This document shows positions 8,495 through 15,971 of a DNA stretch of 35,233 nt, in pieces. Origin of the DNA: CAYUKK01 sp964445305 (GTDB taxonomy: Bacteria; Acidobacteriota; Aminicenantia; Aminicenantales; UBA8522); NCBI GenBank assembly GCA_964445305.1, contig CAYUKK010000164.1, forward strand, positions 1-35,233, in the 5' to 3' direction. Numbering within the stretch: the first letter of the stretch is position 1; each line of letters starts with the position of its first letter. Below the pieces are notes generated by a model that searched no databases, was not told the origin of the DNA, and worked only from the letters and a program-made list of their open reading frames with translations. The translations under genes and the position numbers were made by a program.

Positions 8495-9392
8495 GAAGAA
8501 ATTTTTCGTCACGCGCTCCTTTGGTTCTGGGCGTCGGCTGGATGTTTTCCTGGCGGCCAACATCAGGGACCTGACAAGAGCCCAGGCCCAGAAACTTATC
8601 GCCGACCAGAAAGCAACGGTTAACCGAGAAGCAGCCAAACCAGCCCAAAAGCTTAAGGTGGGCGATATCGTTGAGGTCGAGCTTCCGGAAGCTCAACCGA
8701 ATGAGCTCCGGCCGATGAACGTTCCCCTCGACATCATTTATTGCGATGAGCACGTCATTGTCCTCAACAAGCCCGCCGGCTTGACGGTTCATCCGGGTGC
8801 CGGGATAGAAGAGGTAACTTTGGTCAATGCTCTTCTTTACCATTTCCCGGGCATCGAGAAGGTCGGACACCCCCAAAGGCCGGGCATCGTCCATCGACTG
8901 GACAAGGAGACATCGGGCGTCATGGTCGTCGCCAGGAGCGAGCGAGCTTACGCCGAACTCAAGCGGCAGTTCAAAGCCCGCGAAGTGGAGAAAATCTATC
9001 TTGGTCTGGTTAAGGGCCAGGTTCAGGTACCCCAAGGGAAAATCGATTGGGCCATCGGTCGCCACCCCAAACACCGGCAGCGGATTTCTGTTCGGACCAA
9101 GAAGCCTCGTGAAGCCCTGACCTTGTATACAGTGCGTAAAATCCTCGATGATTTTACCCTTGTTGAGGTCAAGCCAGTGACGGGGCGGACCCATCAAATC
9201 CGCGTCCATTTCGCCGCCGCCGGCCATCCCATCGTTGGGGATCCACGCTATGGCGGAAGAGAAAAGCACCGAAAATTCCCCCGGCTCTATCTCCACGCCT
9301 GGCGGATTGTCTTCACCCACCCCGTGACTCGAATTCTCTGCGAATTCTACGCCCCGATTCCCCCCGAATTCCAGGAAATCATTCACGCCTGA
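8487..9392 (+). CDS. rluD: 23S rRNA pseudouridine synthase, RluD/RluA family
   Basis: Converts specific uridines of large-subunit rRNA to pseudouridine. The 301-residue protein has an S4 RNA-binding domain at about residues 15-70 and then the catalytic domain. This carries NKPAGLTVHPG at 94-104 and the active-site HRLDKETSG with catalytic Asp139; the VTGRTHQIRVH block comes later. The start is a GTG at 8487 inside the end of lgt and is probably coupled, because the upstream site is only A-rich. RluD and the shorter RluA/RluC types are hard to tell apart by eye. The S4 domain favours RluD or RluC, and the position after lspA favours RluD, as in many bacteria. Confidence 0.88.
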   Translation: MPEKKFFVTRSFGSGRRLDVFLAANIRDLTRAQAQKLIADQKATVNREAAKPAQKLKVGDIVEVELPEAQPNELRPMNVPLDIIYCDEHVIVLNKPAGLTVHPGAGIEEVTLVNALLYHFPGIEKVGHPQRPGIVHRLDKETSGVMVVARSERAYAELKRQFKAREVEKIYLGLVKGQVQVPQGKIDWAIGRHPKHRQRISVRTKKPREALTLYTVRKILDDFTLVEVKPVTGRTHQIRVHFAAAGHPIVGDPRYGGREKHRKFPRLYLHAWRIVFTHPVTRILCEFYAPIPPEFQEIIHA

Positions 9393-9402
9393 CCTCTTTC
9401 TC

Positions 9403-9431
9403 TTGAGCGGGCGATGGCTTTGGTGTATGAT
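9403..9431 (+). promoter_or_regulatory. Predicted promoter of the EF-G-like gene
   Basis: TTGAGC (9403-9408) and TATGAT (9426-9431) are separated by 17 bases. The predicted start near 9438 gives a leader of about 75 bases, and the first base of a long inverted repeat falls directly at it. Confidence 0.6.
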
Positions 9432-9438
9432 ATGGCCT

Positions 9439-9473
9439 GCTCTTAAATTCTCGACACATCGATTCTTAAGAGC
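9439..9473 (+). promoter_or_regulatory. 5'-terminal hairpin in the leader of the EF-G-like mRNA
   Basis: GCTCTTAA (9439-9446) and TTAAGAGC (9466-9473) are perfect 8-base inverted arms. Inside the 19-base loop, CGA and TCG could form a short inner stem. It begins at the predicted transcription start, so it could protect the mRNA end or serve as a binding site. Confidence 0.5.
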
Positions 9474-9492
9474 TAATCGGAACAAACCAACC

Positions 9493-9505
9493 CCTCCAGT
9501 GGAGG
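9493..9505 (+). promoter_or_regulatory. Hairpin that masks the ribosome binding site of the EF-G-like gene
   Basis: CCTCC (9493-9497) pairs with GGAGG (9501-9505) across a three-base loop. The GGAGG is the ribosome binding site seven bases before the ATG at 9513, so the stem hides it. Five GC-rich pairs with a tight loop are plausible but not proof of structure. Confidence 0.5.
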
Positions 9506-9512
9506 CTCGAAG

Positions 9513-11606
9513 ATGAAAGATTATGCGCCGGAAAGAATCCGCAACATTGCCCTCGTTGGTCACGGCTCCTCGGGCAAGACTTCTTTGGCCTCAGCTTGGC
9601 TTTATAATTTTGGCGCCACCTCCCGGCTGACCAAGGTGGAGAAGGGGAACACCGTCACCGACTATGAGCCCGAGGAAATCGAACGGAAGATATCCATCAA
9701 CTCGGCCCTGTGTTTCTTCGAAGTCAGGGACCATAAGTTCCATTGCCTGGACACGCCCGGCTACAGCAACTTTCTATGGGACACGCGGGCCGCCTTGCGG
9801 GCTGTGGACGGTGCTTTAGTCCTTGTCTGCGGAGTGGCTGGAGTCGAAGTCGGCACCGAAAAAGTGTGGGAGATGCTCGAAGAGTTCAAGCTGCCCCGTT
9901 TTATCGTCGTCAACAAGCTGGACAGAGAAAATGCCAACTTCAAGCGGACGCTGGAATCGATTCACCAGTTTTTCGGCCGGCGGGCTGTCCCGGTTCAGTT
10001 TCCTTTGGGAGAGGAGAAGGACTTCCGGGGCGTGGTTGACCTCATTCGGATGAAGGCGTTCGTTTTTGAGAAAGATGAAAGCGGCCGTTTCCGCGAGGAA
10101 GAAATCCCCGACAATGTCCGTGGCGAAGCGGCGAAGAAGAGGGAAGAGCTGGCGGAGATGATTGCCGAAAACGAGGAAAGTTTGATGGAGAAATACCTGG
10201 ACAAGGGGGAGCTTTCGGCTGAAGAAATCCAGGCCGGTTTGAAGAAGGCCGTGCTCAGCCTCCAGCTTTTTCCCGTTTTTGCCTGTTCGGCTTTGTTGAA
10301 CATCGGGACCCAGCCTTTGGCCGAGATGGGTCTGGATTTGCTGCCCTCCCCGGTGGAGAGGGGAGAAGTTCAGGCGACCGTCAAGGGGAGTGAAAATACG
10401 GTCAGACCTTCTCTGGATGCGCCCTTTTCGGCGCTCGTTTTCAAGACGATTTCCGACCCTTACACGGGTCGAATCTCCTTGCTTCGGGTCTTCTCTGGCC
10501 GGGTTAATCCCGACGCCATTGTTACCAACTCCAGCCAGGATACGGATGAAAAGCTCAGTGGCCTTTTCTTCCTTCAGGGCAAGGAGCAGGTCCCGGCCGG
10601 TCAGGCTAAGGTGGGGGATATCGTCGCTACGGCCAAACTCAAGGCTACTCTGACCGGCGATACGCTTTGTGCCCGCGGCGCCGATATCGTCTTCCCCCGT
10701 ATCAAATTTCCCGAGCCATCGATCTCTTTTGCCATCGAGCCCAAGACGAGGGCGGATGAGGATAGAATCTCCCAGGCCACCCACCGGATAACCGATGAGG
10801 ACCCGACAGCCCGGATCGAACGGGATTCGGAAACAGGCCAGCTCCTCATCTCGGGCAACGGCCAGCTCCACGTCGAGATCATCACCGACAAGTTGAAGAA
10901 ACGGTATAACGTCGACGTCGTCCTCAAGCCGCCCAAGATTGCCTACAAGGAAACTATCAAAGGGCGCTCGGATGTCCAGGGGAAATACAAGCGCCAGACA
11001 GGAGGCCGGGGCCAGTACGGTGACGTCAAAATCAAAATGGAGCCCCTGCCCCGGGGCAAGGACTTTGAATTCGAGGACAAGATTTTCGGAGGCGCCATCC
11101 CCAAGAATTTCATCCCTTCCATAGAAAAGGGAATCCAGGAAGCGCGCAAGAAAGGCATTCTGGCCGGATACCCGACGATCGATTTCAAGGTGATCCTCTA
11201 CGATGGTAGCTACCATGAGGTCGACTCATCCGATATCGCCTTCAAAATCGCAGCTTCCATGGCTTTCAAGAAGGGCATGAAGGAAGCCAAACCCACGTTG
11301 CTCGAGCCGATCATGAGCGTTGAAGTCTACACGCCTGAAACTTACATGGGTGATATCATGGGCAACCTGAACGGCCGTCGGGGCAAGCTCCAGGGCATGG
11401 AACAAAAGGGGAACATGCGCATTATCAAGGCGCTCGTCCCCATGGCCGAGATGCTCGATTTTGAGCCGACGTTAACCTCGATCACGGGTGGCCGGGGCTC
11501 TTTCCTGATGGAGTTCTCCCACTACGAAGAAGTCCCGGCTCATATCCAGCAGAAGATTATTGCCGAGGCGGTTAAGGAAGGACGGGTTAAGCCCGAGGAA
11601 GAGTAG
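9513..11606 (+). CDS. EF-G-like translational GTPase (EF-G-2 type)
   Basis: A 697-residue GTPase with all EF-G domains: P-loop GHGSSGKT (16-23), G3 motif DTPGY (80-84), G4 NKLD (134-137), then domain II, a domain IV with GGRGQYGDVKIKMEPLPRG, and the domain V region SVEVYTPETYMGDIMGNLNGRRG. It is probably not the housekeeping EF-G. Switch I reads RKISI rather than RGITI, and the G3 His that activates hydrolysis is Tyr84, as in the Thermus EF-G-2 group as I recall it. Those paralogues bind ribosomes, but their cellular role is unclear. GGAGG seven bases before the ATG fixes the start. It stands alone with its own promoter and a structured leader. The patatin gene ends three bases after its stop on the other strand. 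Confidence 0.88.
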   Translation: MKDYAPERIRNIALVGHGSSGKTSLASAWLYNFGATSRLTKVEKGNTVTDYEPEEIERKISINSALCFFEVRDHKFHCLDTPGYSNFLWDTRAALRAVDGALVLVCGVAGVEVGTEKVWEMLEEFKLPRFIVVNKLDRENANFKRTLESIHQFFGRRAVPVQFPLGEEKDFRGVVDLIRMKAFVFEKDESGRFREEEIPDNVRGEAAKKREELAEMIAENEESLMEKYLDKGELSAEEIQAGLKKAVLSLQLFPVFACSALLNIGTQPLAEMGLDLLPSPVERGEVQATVKGSENTVRPSLDAPFSALVFKTISDPYTGRISLLRVFSGRVNPDAIVTNSSQDTDEKLSGLFFLQGKEQVPAGQAKVGDIVATAKLKATLTGDTLCARGADIVFPRIKFPEPSISFAIEPKTRADEDRISQATHRITDEDPTARIERDSETGQLLISGNGQLHVEIITDKLKKRYNVDVVLKPPKIAYKETIKGRSDVQGKYKRQTGGRGQYGDVKIKMEPLPRGKDFEFEDKIFGGAIPKNFIPSIEKGIQEARKKGILAGYPTIDFKVILYDGSYHEVDSSDIAFKIAASMAFKKGMKEAKPTLLEPIMSVEVYTPETYMGDIMGNLNGRRGKLQGMEQKGNMRIIKALVPMAEMLDFEPTLTSITGGRGSFLMEFSHYEEVPAHIQQKIIAEAVKEGRVKPEEE

Positions 11607-11608
11607 GG

Positions 11609-13819
11609 TTAGAATCTTGCTCCAAAAATGAGATAGACCATTCCCCGGGACGCTCTGGGCTGCTGAAGGCTCTTGCTTCCGACTCCATACATCAAGACGA
11701 GGGGTCCAACAGGTGTGGAAAGGTGGAGACCCGCTCCAATTCCCCAGAGGAGGCCCGGACGGTAAACGATATTGCTCCATTCCTGCTCGAAGTCGAGAGC
11801 CAAATTAGCTGCCGCCTGAAGATAGACGAAGTCACTGAGTTTGTATCGGTATTGAGTGCCAAGGATTTTCATCTCATTTCCGGATAGCTGGTCGTAGCCC
11901 ATGCCGATGAAAGTCATCGGATGAGCCGGGTTAAAAAACTTGAAAAAAGGAATCTGAGCCGAGGATATTCCCCAGAAGCCATAAAGACGAAGGGTGTGAC
12001 GCCAGAAAAAAGTATCATAGATATCCACTCGGATTTCCAATCGCTCATAGGGAATGGAAGTGCCGGTGAAATCGTAACTGCCCTCGTAGTCGGCCCGGAG
12101 AAAGAACCCCTTTGTGGGAGTCCAGACAGAGTCGAGGGTGTCGGCGGTGACGGTCAGGCAAAATCGCTCCAGGTGGTCTTTCCGGTCGGTGGCGAGGTCC
12201 CGGTAGGGTGAAGCGGCCAGGGCGTTGATGTCCATGTTTTCCATAGCAAAAGAGAATTCCAGGTTTATCCTTTTGGCGAGGGCGAGCCCGAGGCCAGCTC
12301 TCGATGTCCATGATTTTTTTTGGTAGGTGGCCAGCCGTCTTCCGGTTTCCTCGTAGAGGCGCGTTGGAACTTGTTGATAGTGAACTTCGAGGAAGGGATA
12401 GATCGAAAAATTTAGCCTCTGAGGAGAAAACAGGACACGCGAGCGAAACCGGGTCAAGCCAACTAAATCCAACTCGCTTTCCCAGCGCATACCGGAAAAG
12501 GGGAGGTTCGTCATGACGGTGTTGCCGGTGATGACGAGCTTCTTAAAATCGTCATAGCCAAAACCCAGGCGGAGCTTGGCCCGCGGCAATTCCTTGATGT
12601 CTAAACGGAGCTCGAGCCTGGCCTCGTCAAGCGGATAAATGGATGAATAGATACTCTCGAAATACCCCAAAGAATAGAGATCTTCGATGCGGCGGCTGAG
12701 AGTCTGTTCGTCGACCACCTGGCCAGCTCTCAGGCCCAGCGAGCGACCGATGAAGGGAGTCGGAAGCGTTTGATTTCCCCGGATGACGATGCGCTCCAGG
12801 ATGAATTTTTTCTTCCTCTGGACAAGGGGTGTTTTTTCGCCGGGTGAGGCTGGCTCTTCCGACTCTGACCTTTTCAGGCCGAATTTTTCTTGGAGAGCGG
12901 CCAGGACAGGCCGCTTCTCCTCGGCTGCCGCTTCGCCCCGCTCCAGGATTTTAGCCAGTTTTTCAGGGAAGAAATAATCCATGCTGCTCAGGCCCCGCAT
13001 GTCGGGGACAATGAGGATATCGGCCATGGCTTTGTTTTCCTTTTTTTGTTCCGCTTCGACGATGCGCAATGTCTGGGTTAGAACCCGGTCAGCTGAGCCC
13101 AGCTCGCCGCTCTCGAGGAGAGGAGAGCCAAGGTCGACAGCGATGACGATGTCTGCCCCCATTTCTTTGACGACATCGACGGGGAGGTTGTTGAGGACGC
13201 CGCCGTCGATGAGGAGGAGGTTATCCCAGTCGACGGGACTGAACATGGTGGGGACAGCCATGGTGGCTCGCATGGCTTTGATGAGCGAGCCCTGGCTGAG
13301 GATGACCTCTCGGCCTGAGATGAGGTCCACAGCCACGCACCGGAAGGGAATGGGAAGGTCATCGAAATCGATATCGCCAGGCAAAGGGAAAGCCAGTTCC
13401 GAGAACAGCTGGACAAATTTTTGTCCGAAGATCAAGCCGCTTGGCGGCCTGGGTATGCCCTTGTCGAGGAAGAATTCAAGCTGATAACGGCCGTCGAGGT
13501 TTTTTTCAAAAAAGGGCACAAGAGGCCGTGGGGGGCGGTCGGTAAAGAAATCGAGCCAGTTGATGCTCTGAGCAATCCTCTCGATGTCTCGGCCGCTGTA
13601 ACCCATGGCATAAAGAGCAGCCACGATTCCACCGGCGCTCGTCCCGGCAATACAATCAACAGGAATGTCCAAATCATCAAGACATTTAAGAATGGGGATG
13701 TGGGCCAAGCCCTTGGCTCCTCCACCGCTCAGGACGAGGCCGATTTTTGGACGGCTGGAAGCGAAGCCACTTCCCCAAAGCTGGAGGAGGGTAAGAAGAA
13801 TGACGAGAGGACGCGTCAA
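11609..13819 (-). CDS. Patatin-like phospholipase with POTRA and outer-membrane beta-barrel (PlpD / type Vd secretion)
   Basis: A 736-residue three-part protein. A signal peptide (about residues 1-21, hydrophobic ILLTLLQLWGSGFAS) precedes a patatin domain with oxyanion loop GGGAKG (32-37), nucleophile motif GTSAGG (59-64, Ser61) and the Asp of the catalytic dyad in IDGG (Asp205). A single POTRA-like domain follows (FILERIVIRGNQTLPTPF onward), then a BamA/Omp85-type barrel ending in aromatic GARF. In PlpD-type proteins the barrel secretes the attached lipase. The preferred start is a TTG at 13819 with AGGA eight bases before, 27 bases after the GNAT stop and directly before the signal peptide. 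A GTG at 13900 would add 27 residues overlapping the GNAT gene. Likely cotranscribed with the GNAT gene. Confidence 0.88.
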   Translation of the reverse strand: MTRPLVILLTLLQLWGSGFASSRPKIGLVLSGGGAKGLAHIPILKCLDDLDIPVDCIAGTSAGGIVAALYAMGYSGRDIERIAQSINWLDFFTDRPPRPLVPFFEKNLDGRYQLEFFLDKGIPRPPSGLIFGQKFVQLFSELAFPLPGDIDFDDLPIPFRCVAVDLISGREVILSQGSLIKAMRATMAVPTMFSPVDWDNLLLIDGGVLNNLPVDVVKEMGADIVIAVDLGSPLLESGELGSADRVLTQTLRIVEAEQKKENKAMADILIVPDMRGLSSMDYFFPEKLAKILERGEAAAEEKRPVLAALQEKFGLKRSESEEPASPGEKTPLVQRKKKFILERIVIRGNQTLPTPFIGRSLGLRAGQVVDEQTLSRRIEDLYSLGYFESIYSSIYPLDEARLELRLDIKELPRAKLRLGFGYDDFKKLVITGNTVMTNLPFSGMRWESELDLVGLTRFRSRVLFSPQRLNFSIYPFLEVHYQQVPTRLYEETGRRLATYQKKSWTSRAGLGLALAKRINLEFSFAMENMDINALAASPYRDLATDRKDHLERFCLTVTADTLDSVWTPTKGFFLRADYEGSYDFTGTSIPYERLEIRVDIYDTFFWRHTLRLYGFWGISSAQIPFFKFFNPAHPMTFIGMGYDQLSGNEMKILGTQYRYKLSDFVYLQAAANLALDFEQEWSNIVYRPGLLWGIGAGLHLSTPVGPLVLMYGVGSKSLQQPRASRGMVYLIFGARF

Positions 13820-13845
13820 TCGAGCTATCCTGGTTGGGTTTTGGA

Positions 13846-14433
13846 TTAGCGACAGCGTTGCCAGTCGGAATCGCTGTAGAGGTGGTCGAGCTCTTTCCAC
13901 ATGTCCTTTAGGTCGCAGACCATGACGAGGAGGTCCTGGGTCTTGCCCGAGAGGTCCTTAACATAATCGGGAAGCAGAGCTTCCTCCCGAAAGCCGAGGC
14001 GGCGGAAAATCTTCTGCGCCGCTTTCTGAGGCCTCATCATCTTGGCGACAATTTTTTCGACATTTTTCGCAGCGGCGAGAAAATAGAGCTCGCGAATCAT
14101 CGCCGTTCCCAGACCCAGCCTCCGGAAGGGCCGGGCCACAATAATGCGGATTTCAGCCTGGTGTCGCCGCCATTCTTCGCCGCTCATTTCCAGAGCCCCG
14201 TCGGCGACAATCTCTTTTTTGTCGAGAGCGATGAGACGATGGACAAGCCCCTCTTCAGCGAGCTTGATTCTCTGGCTGACGACCTCTCGATTGGTGACGT
14301 CTACTCTCAGGTAGCGCCGGTCTTCAGGAGGAAGGCCGCGGTAGAATTTCATGAGCGCATCGAGATCTTGAGAACTCAATGGCCGGATGATGATTTCCTT
14401 TCCGTCCTTAAGGATGACCTTTTTTTCTTTCAC
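13846..14433 (-). CDS. GNAT-family N-acetyltransferase
   Basis: A 195-residue protein with the GNAT fold. Opening strands (EIIIRPLSSQD) are followed by a central beta hairpin, the acetyl-CoA pyrophosphate loop RRLGLGTAM, and a C-terminal RRLGFREE segment. The acceptor (a small molecule, protein amino group or other) cannot be read from the sequence. The start is a GTG at 14433 with a near-perfect GAGGAGG five bases before it. A promoter lies at 14478-14507. The patatin gene begins about 27 bases downstream, so they are likely one transcript, though no functional link is obvious. Confidence 0.85.
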   Translation of the reverse strand: MKEKKVILKDGKEIIIRPLSSQDLDALMKFYRGLPPEDRRYLRVDVTNREVVSQRIKLAEEGLVHRLIALDKKEIVADGALEMSGEEWRRHQAEIRIIVARPFRRLGLGTAMIRELYFLAAAKNVEKIVAKMMRPQKAAQKIFRRLGFREEALLPDYVKDLSGKTQDLLVMVCDLKDMWKELDHLYSDSDWQRCR

Positions 14434-14477
14434 GCACGCCTCCTCGGCAGCTGCCAGGGCATTCGATTTCGTGTCCC

Positions 14478-14507
14478 AATATAGGAGAGCTCATCGACTC
14501 TTGTCAA
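14478..14507 (-). promoter_or_regulatory. Predicted promoter of the GNAT-patatin unit
   Basis: On the minus strand a perfect TTGACA (14507-14502), an 18-base spacer and TATATT (14483-14478) give a leader of about 37 bases containing GAGGAGG just before the GTG start. Confidence 0.65.
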
Positions 14508-14553
14508 GGACCAGAGCCCTCGAGACACGACCGGAGGCGTTTTTAGTGGCCAA

Positions 14554-15714
14554 TCAGGGGGTGTTATTTTTCTTGACCAAAAGGAGAAGCAAACTGGCCA
14601 GGATGGTGAGAGTAAGGGAAAGAACGAAGGGCCATTCCATGCCGACTTTGTCCCAGAGTAGACCCGCGATAAAAGAAGCGGGAAGAGCGCAAAGGCCAAT
14701 GACCATCTGGAAACCGCCGAGACAGCTCGCCCGAAAGGCGATGGGAGAAAGGTCACAGACAAGGGTCTTCTGGACGGGTTCGAGAGCGGCCTTATGGAGG
14801 CCATAGAGGACGAAAATCAACACAAATAGCGGCCGGCTGGGCGAGGAGAGGACCCCGACACAGACAGCTACCCAGAAAAGAAAGGCTAAGTAGAGGACAG
14901 CTTTTCCGCCCATCCGGTCGACAAGTCTACCGAAGGGGTAAGAAAAAAGAGAAGCAGTGGCCGTGAAAATGAGGTAGAGAACGGGGACGAAGGCGATCCG
15001 GAAGCCGACCATCTTAGCAGCGACAAGAAGAAAGGAGTAGCTGAACCCGCCCAGGGAGAAAATAGCGCTAAGGAGAAGATAAAGGCGAAAATTTGGGCTC
15101 AATTCTCTTAAGGTGAGGCCCTTAAAGATCCTCGTTCCTTCGCTTCGTTTTTCCCGGATGAAAAAGAATATCAAGACGGCGCTGACAAGAGAAGGGAGTG
15201 CGGCGAGGGCGAAAAGGAGCCGGAAGCCGAGCCAATGGACAAGCGCGATACAGAGGAGGATGCCGCCGACAGCGCCGAGGTTGTCCATGGCGCGGAGAAG
15301 GCCGAAACTCCGGCCCCGATCAAGCTCAGAAGTCATATCAGCGACCATGGCATCTCGAGGCGCACTCCTTATTTTGCCCATTCGGTCGAGGATGCGGAAC
15401 GGGATGAGGTGGGGCCAGAGGGTGGAAAGAGCATAGCCCAGCCTGGAGACTGAACCACAAAGGTAGCCCGTCCAGATAAAAATTTTTCTCTTCCGGATTC
15501 TATCCGATATATATCCGGAGATTGCCTGGGAAAGCGAAACGAGAGCGTCGCCAAGTCCGTCGAGAAAACCCAGAGCAGCCATGTGGGCCTTGAGAACCTG
15601 GGTGACAAAGAGAGGCCAGATGGGATAAATGATGTCCGAGCCCATATCGTTGAGGAATGAGGCAGCGGCGAATACCCAGAGCTTTTTCTTGGGATGCGTT
15701 GGCCGTGTTTCCAT
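14554..15714 (-). CDS. Major facilitator superfamily transporter
   Basis: A 386-residue polytopic membrane protein with about 12 hydrophobic helices. A conserved N-terminal block (FAAASFLNDMGSDIIYPIWP) is followed by the MFS loop GYISDRIRKRK after helix 2, its loop-8 counterpart GRLVDRMGGKA, and a stretch DRMGKIRSAPRDAMVADM typical of a group of drug- or sugar-efflux-like MFS proteins. The substrate is unknown. The start is the ATG at 15714. An in-frame ATG at 15741 overlaps the -10 of the promoter at 15740-15768 and so cannot be in the transcript. The ribosome binding site is weak (AGG). It is divergent from the M14 peptidase gene. Confidence 0.87.
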   Translation of the reverse strand: METRPTHPKKKLWVFAAASFLNDMGSDIIYPIWPLFVTQVLKAHMAALGFLDGLGDALVSLSQAISGYISDRIRKRKIFIWTGYLCGSVSRLGYALSTLWPHLIPFRILDRMGKIRSAPRDAMVADMTSELDRGRSFGLLRAMDNLGAVGGILLCIALVHWLGFRLLFALAALPSLVSAVLIFFFIREKRSEGTRIFKGLTLRELSPNFRLYLLLSAIFSLGGFSYSFLLVAAKMVGFRIAFVPVLYLIFTATASLFSYPFGRLVDRMGGKAVLYLAFLFWVAVCVGVLSSPSRPLFVLIFVLYGLHKAALEPVQKTLVCDLSPIAFRASCLGGFQMVIGLCALPASFIAGLLWDKVGMEWPFVLSLTLTILASLLLLLVKKNNTP

Positions 15715-15739
15715 TAAGCCTGTCTGGAGAATCTCATCC

Positions 15740-15768
15740 ATTCTACGAACGGGCCGCTGGCCTGTCAA
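15740..15768 (-). promoter_or_regulatory. Predicted promoter of the MFS gene
   Basis: On the minus strand a perfect TTGACA (15768-15763), a 17-base spacer and TAGAAT (15745-15740) predict transcription from about 15732 and exclude starts upstream of 15714 for the transporter. Confidence 0.65.
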
Positions 15769-15826
15769 GGAATCTGCCGTCCCTGAAATTGCCGTGAAGA
15801 AAACCCGATCGGGCATTCTTGAGCGT

Positions 15827-15855
15827 TTGACGGAGACAGCAAGGATGGATATCAT
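15827..15855 (+). promoter_or_regulatory. Predicted promoter of the M14 peptidase gene
   Basis: TTGACG (15827-15832), a 17-base spacer and TATCAT (15850-15855) predict a start near 15862 and a leader of about 110 bases. I see no recognisable regulatory structure in that leader. Confidence 0.55.
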
Positions 15856-15971
15856 ACATTAATCTCGGGTGGTGGAGAGGACGAGGTGGAAGTCTTCCCT
15901 GGTTGGCCTCGATTCTGTTGCTGTCCGGCATAAAACCTATATTACGGAAAGAAAATGGGAGGAATAAGGCC

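Noticed and set aside
8403..9563. 386-codon open minus-strand frame across rluD
   Set aside because: It lies opposite rluD and has no family resemblance.
9816..11216. 466-codon open frame opposite the EF-G-like gene
   Set aside because: It is antisense shadow with no recognisable domain or ribosome binding site, and the plus-strand gene is complete.
15715..15855. N-terminal extension of the MFS protein
   Set aside because: The promoter at 15740-15768 overlaps it, so these codons are not transcribed from that promoter.
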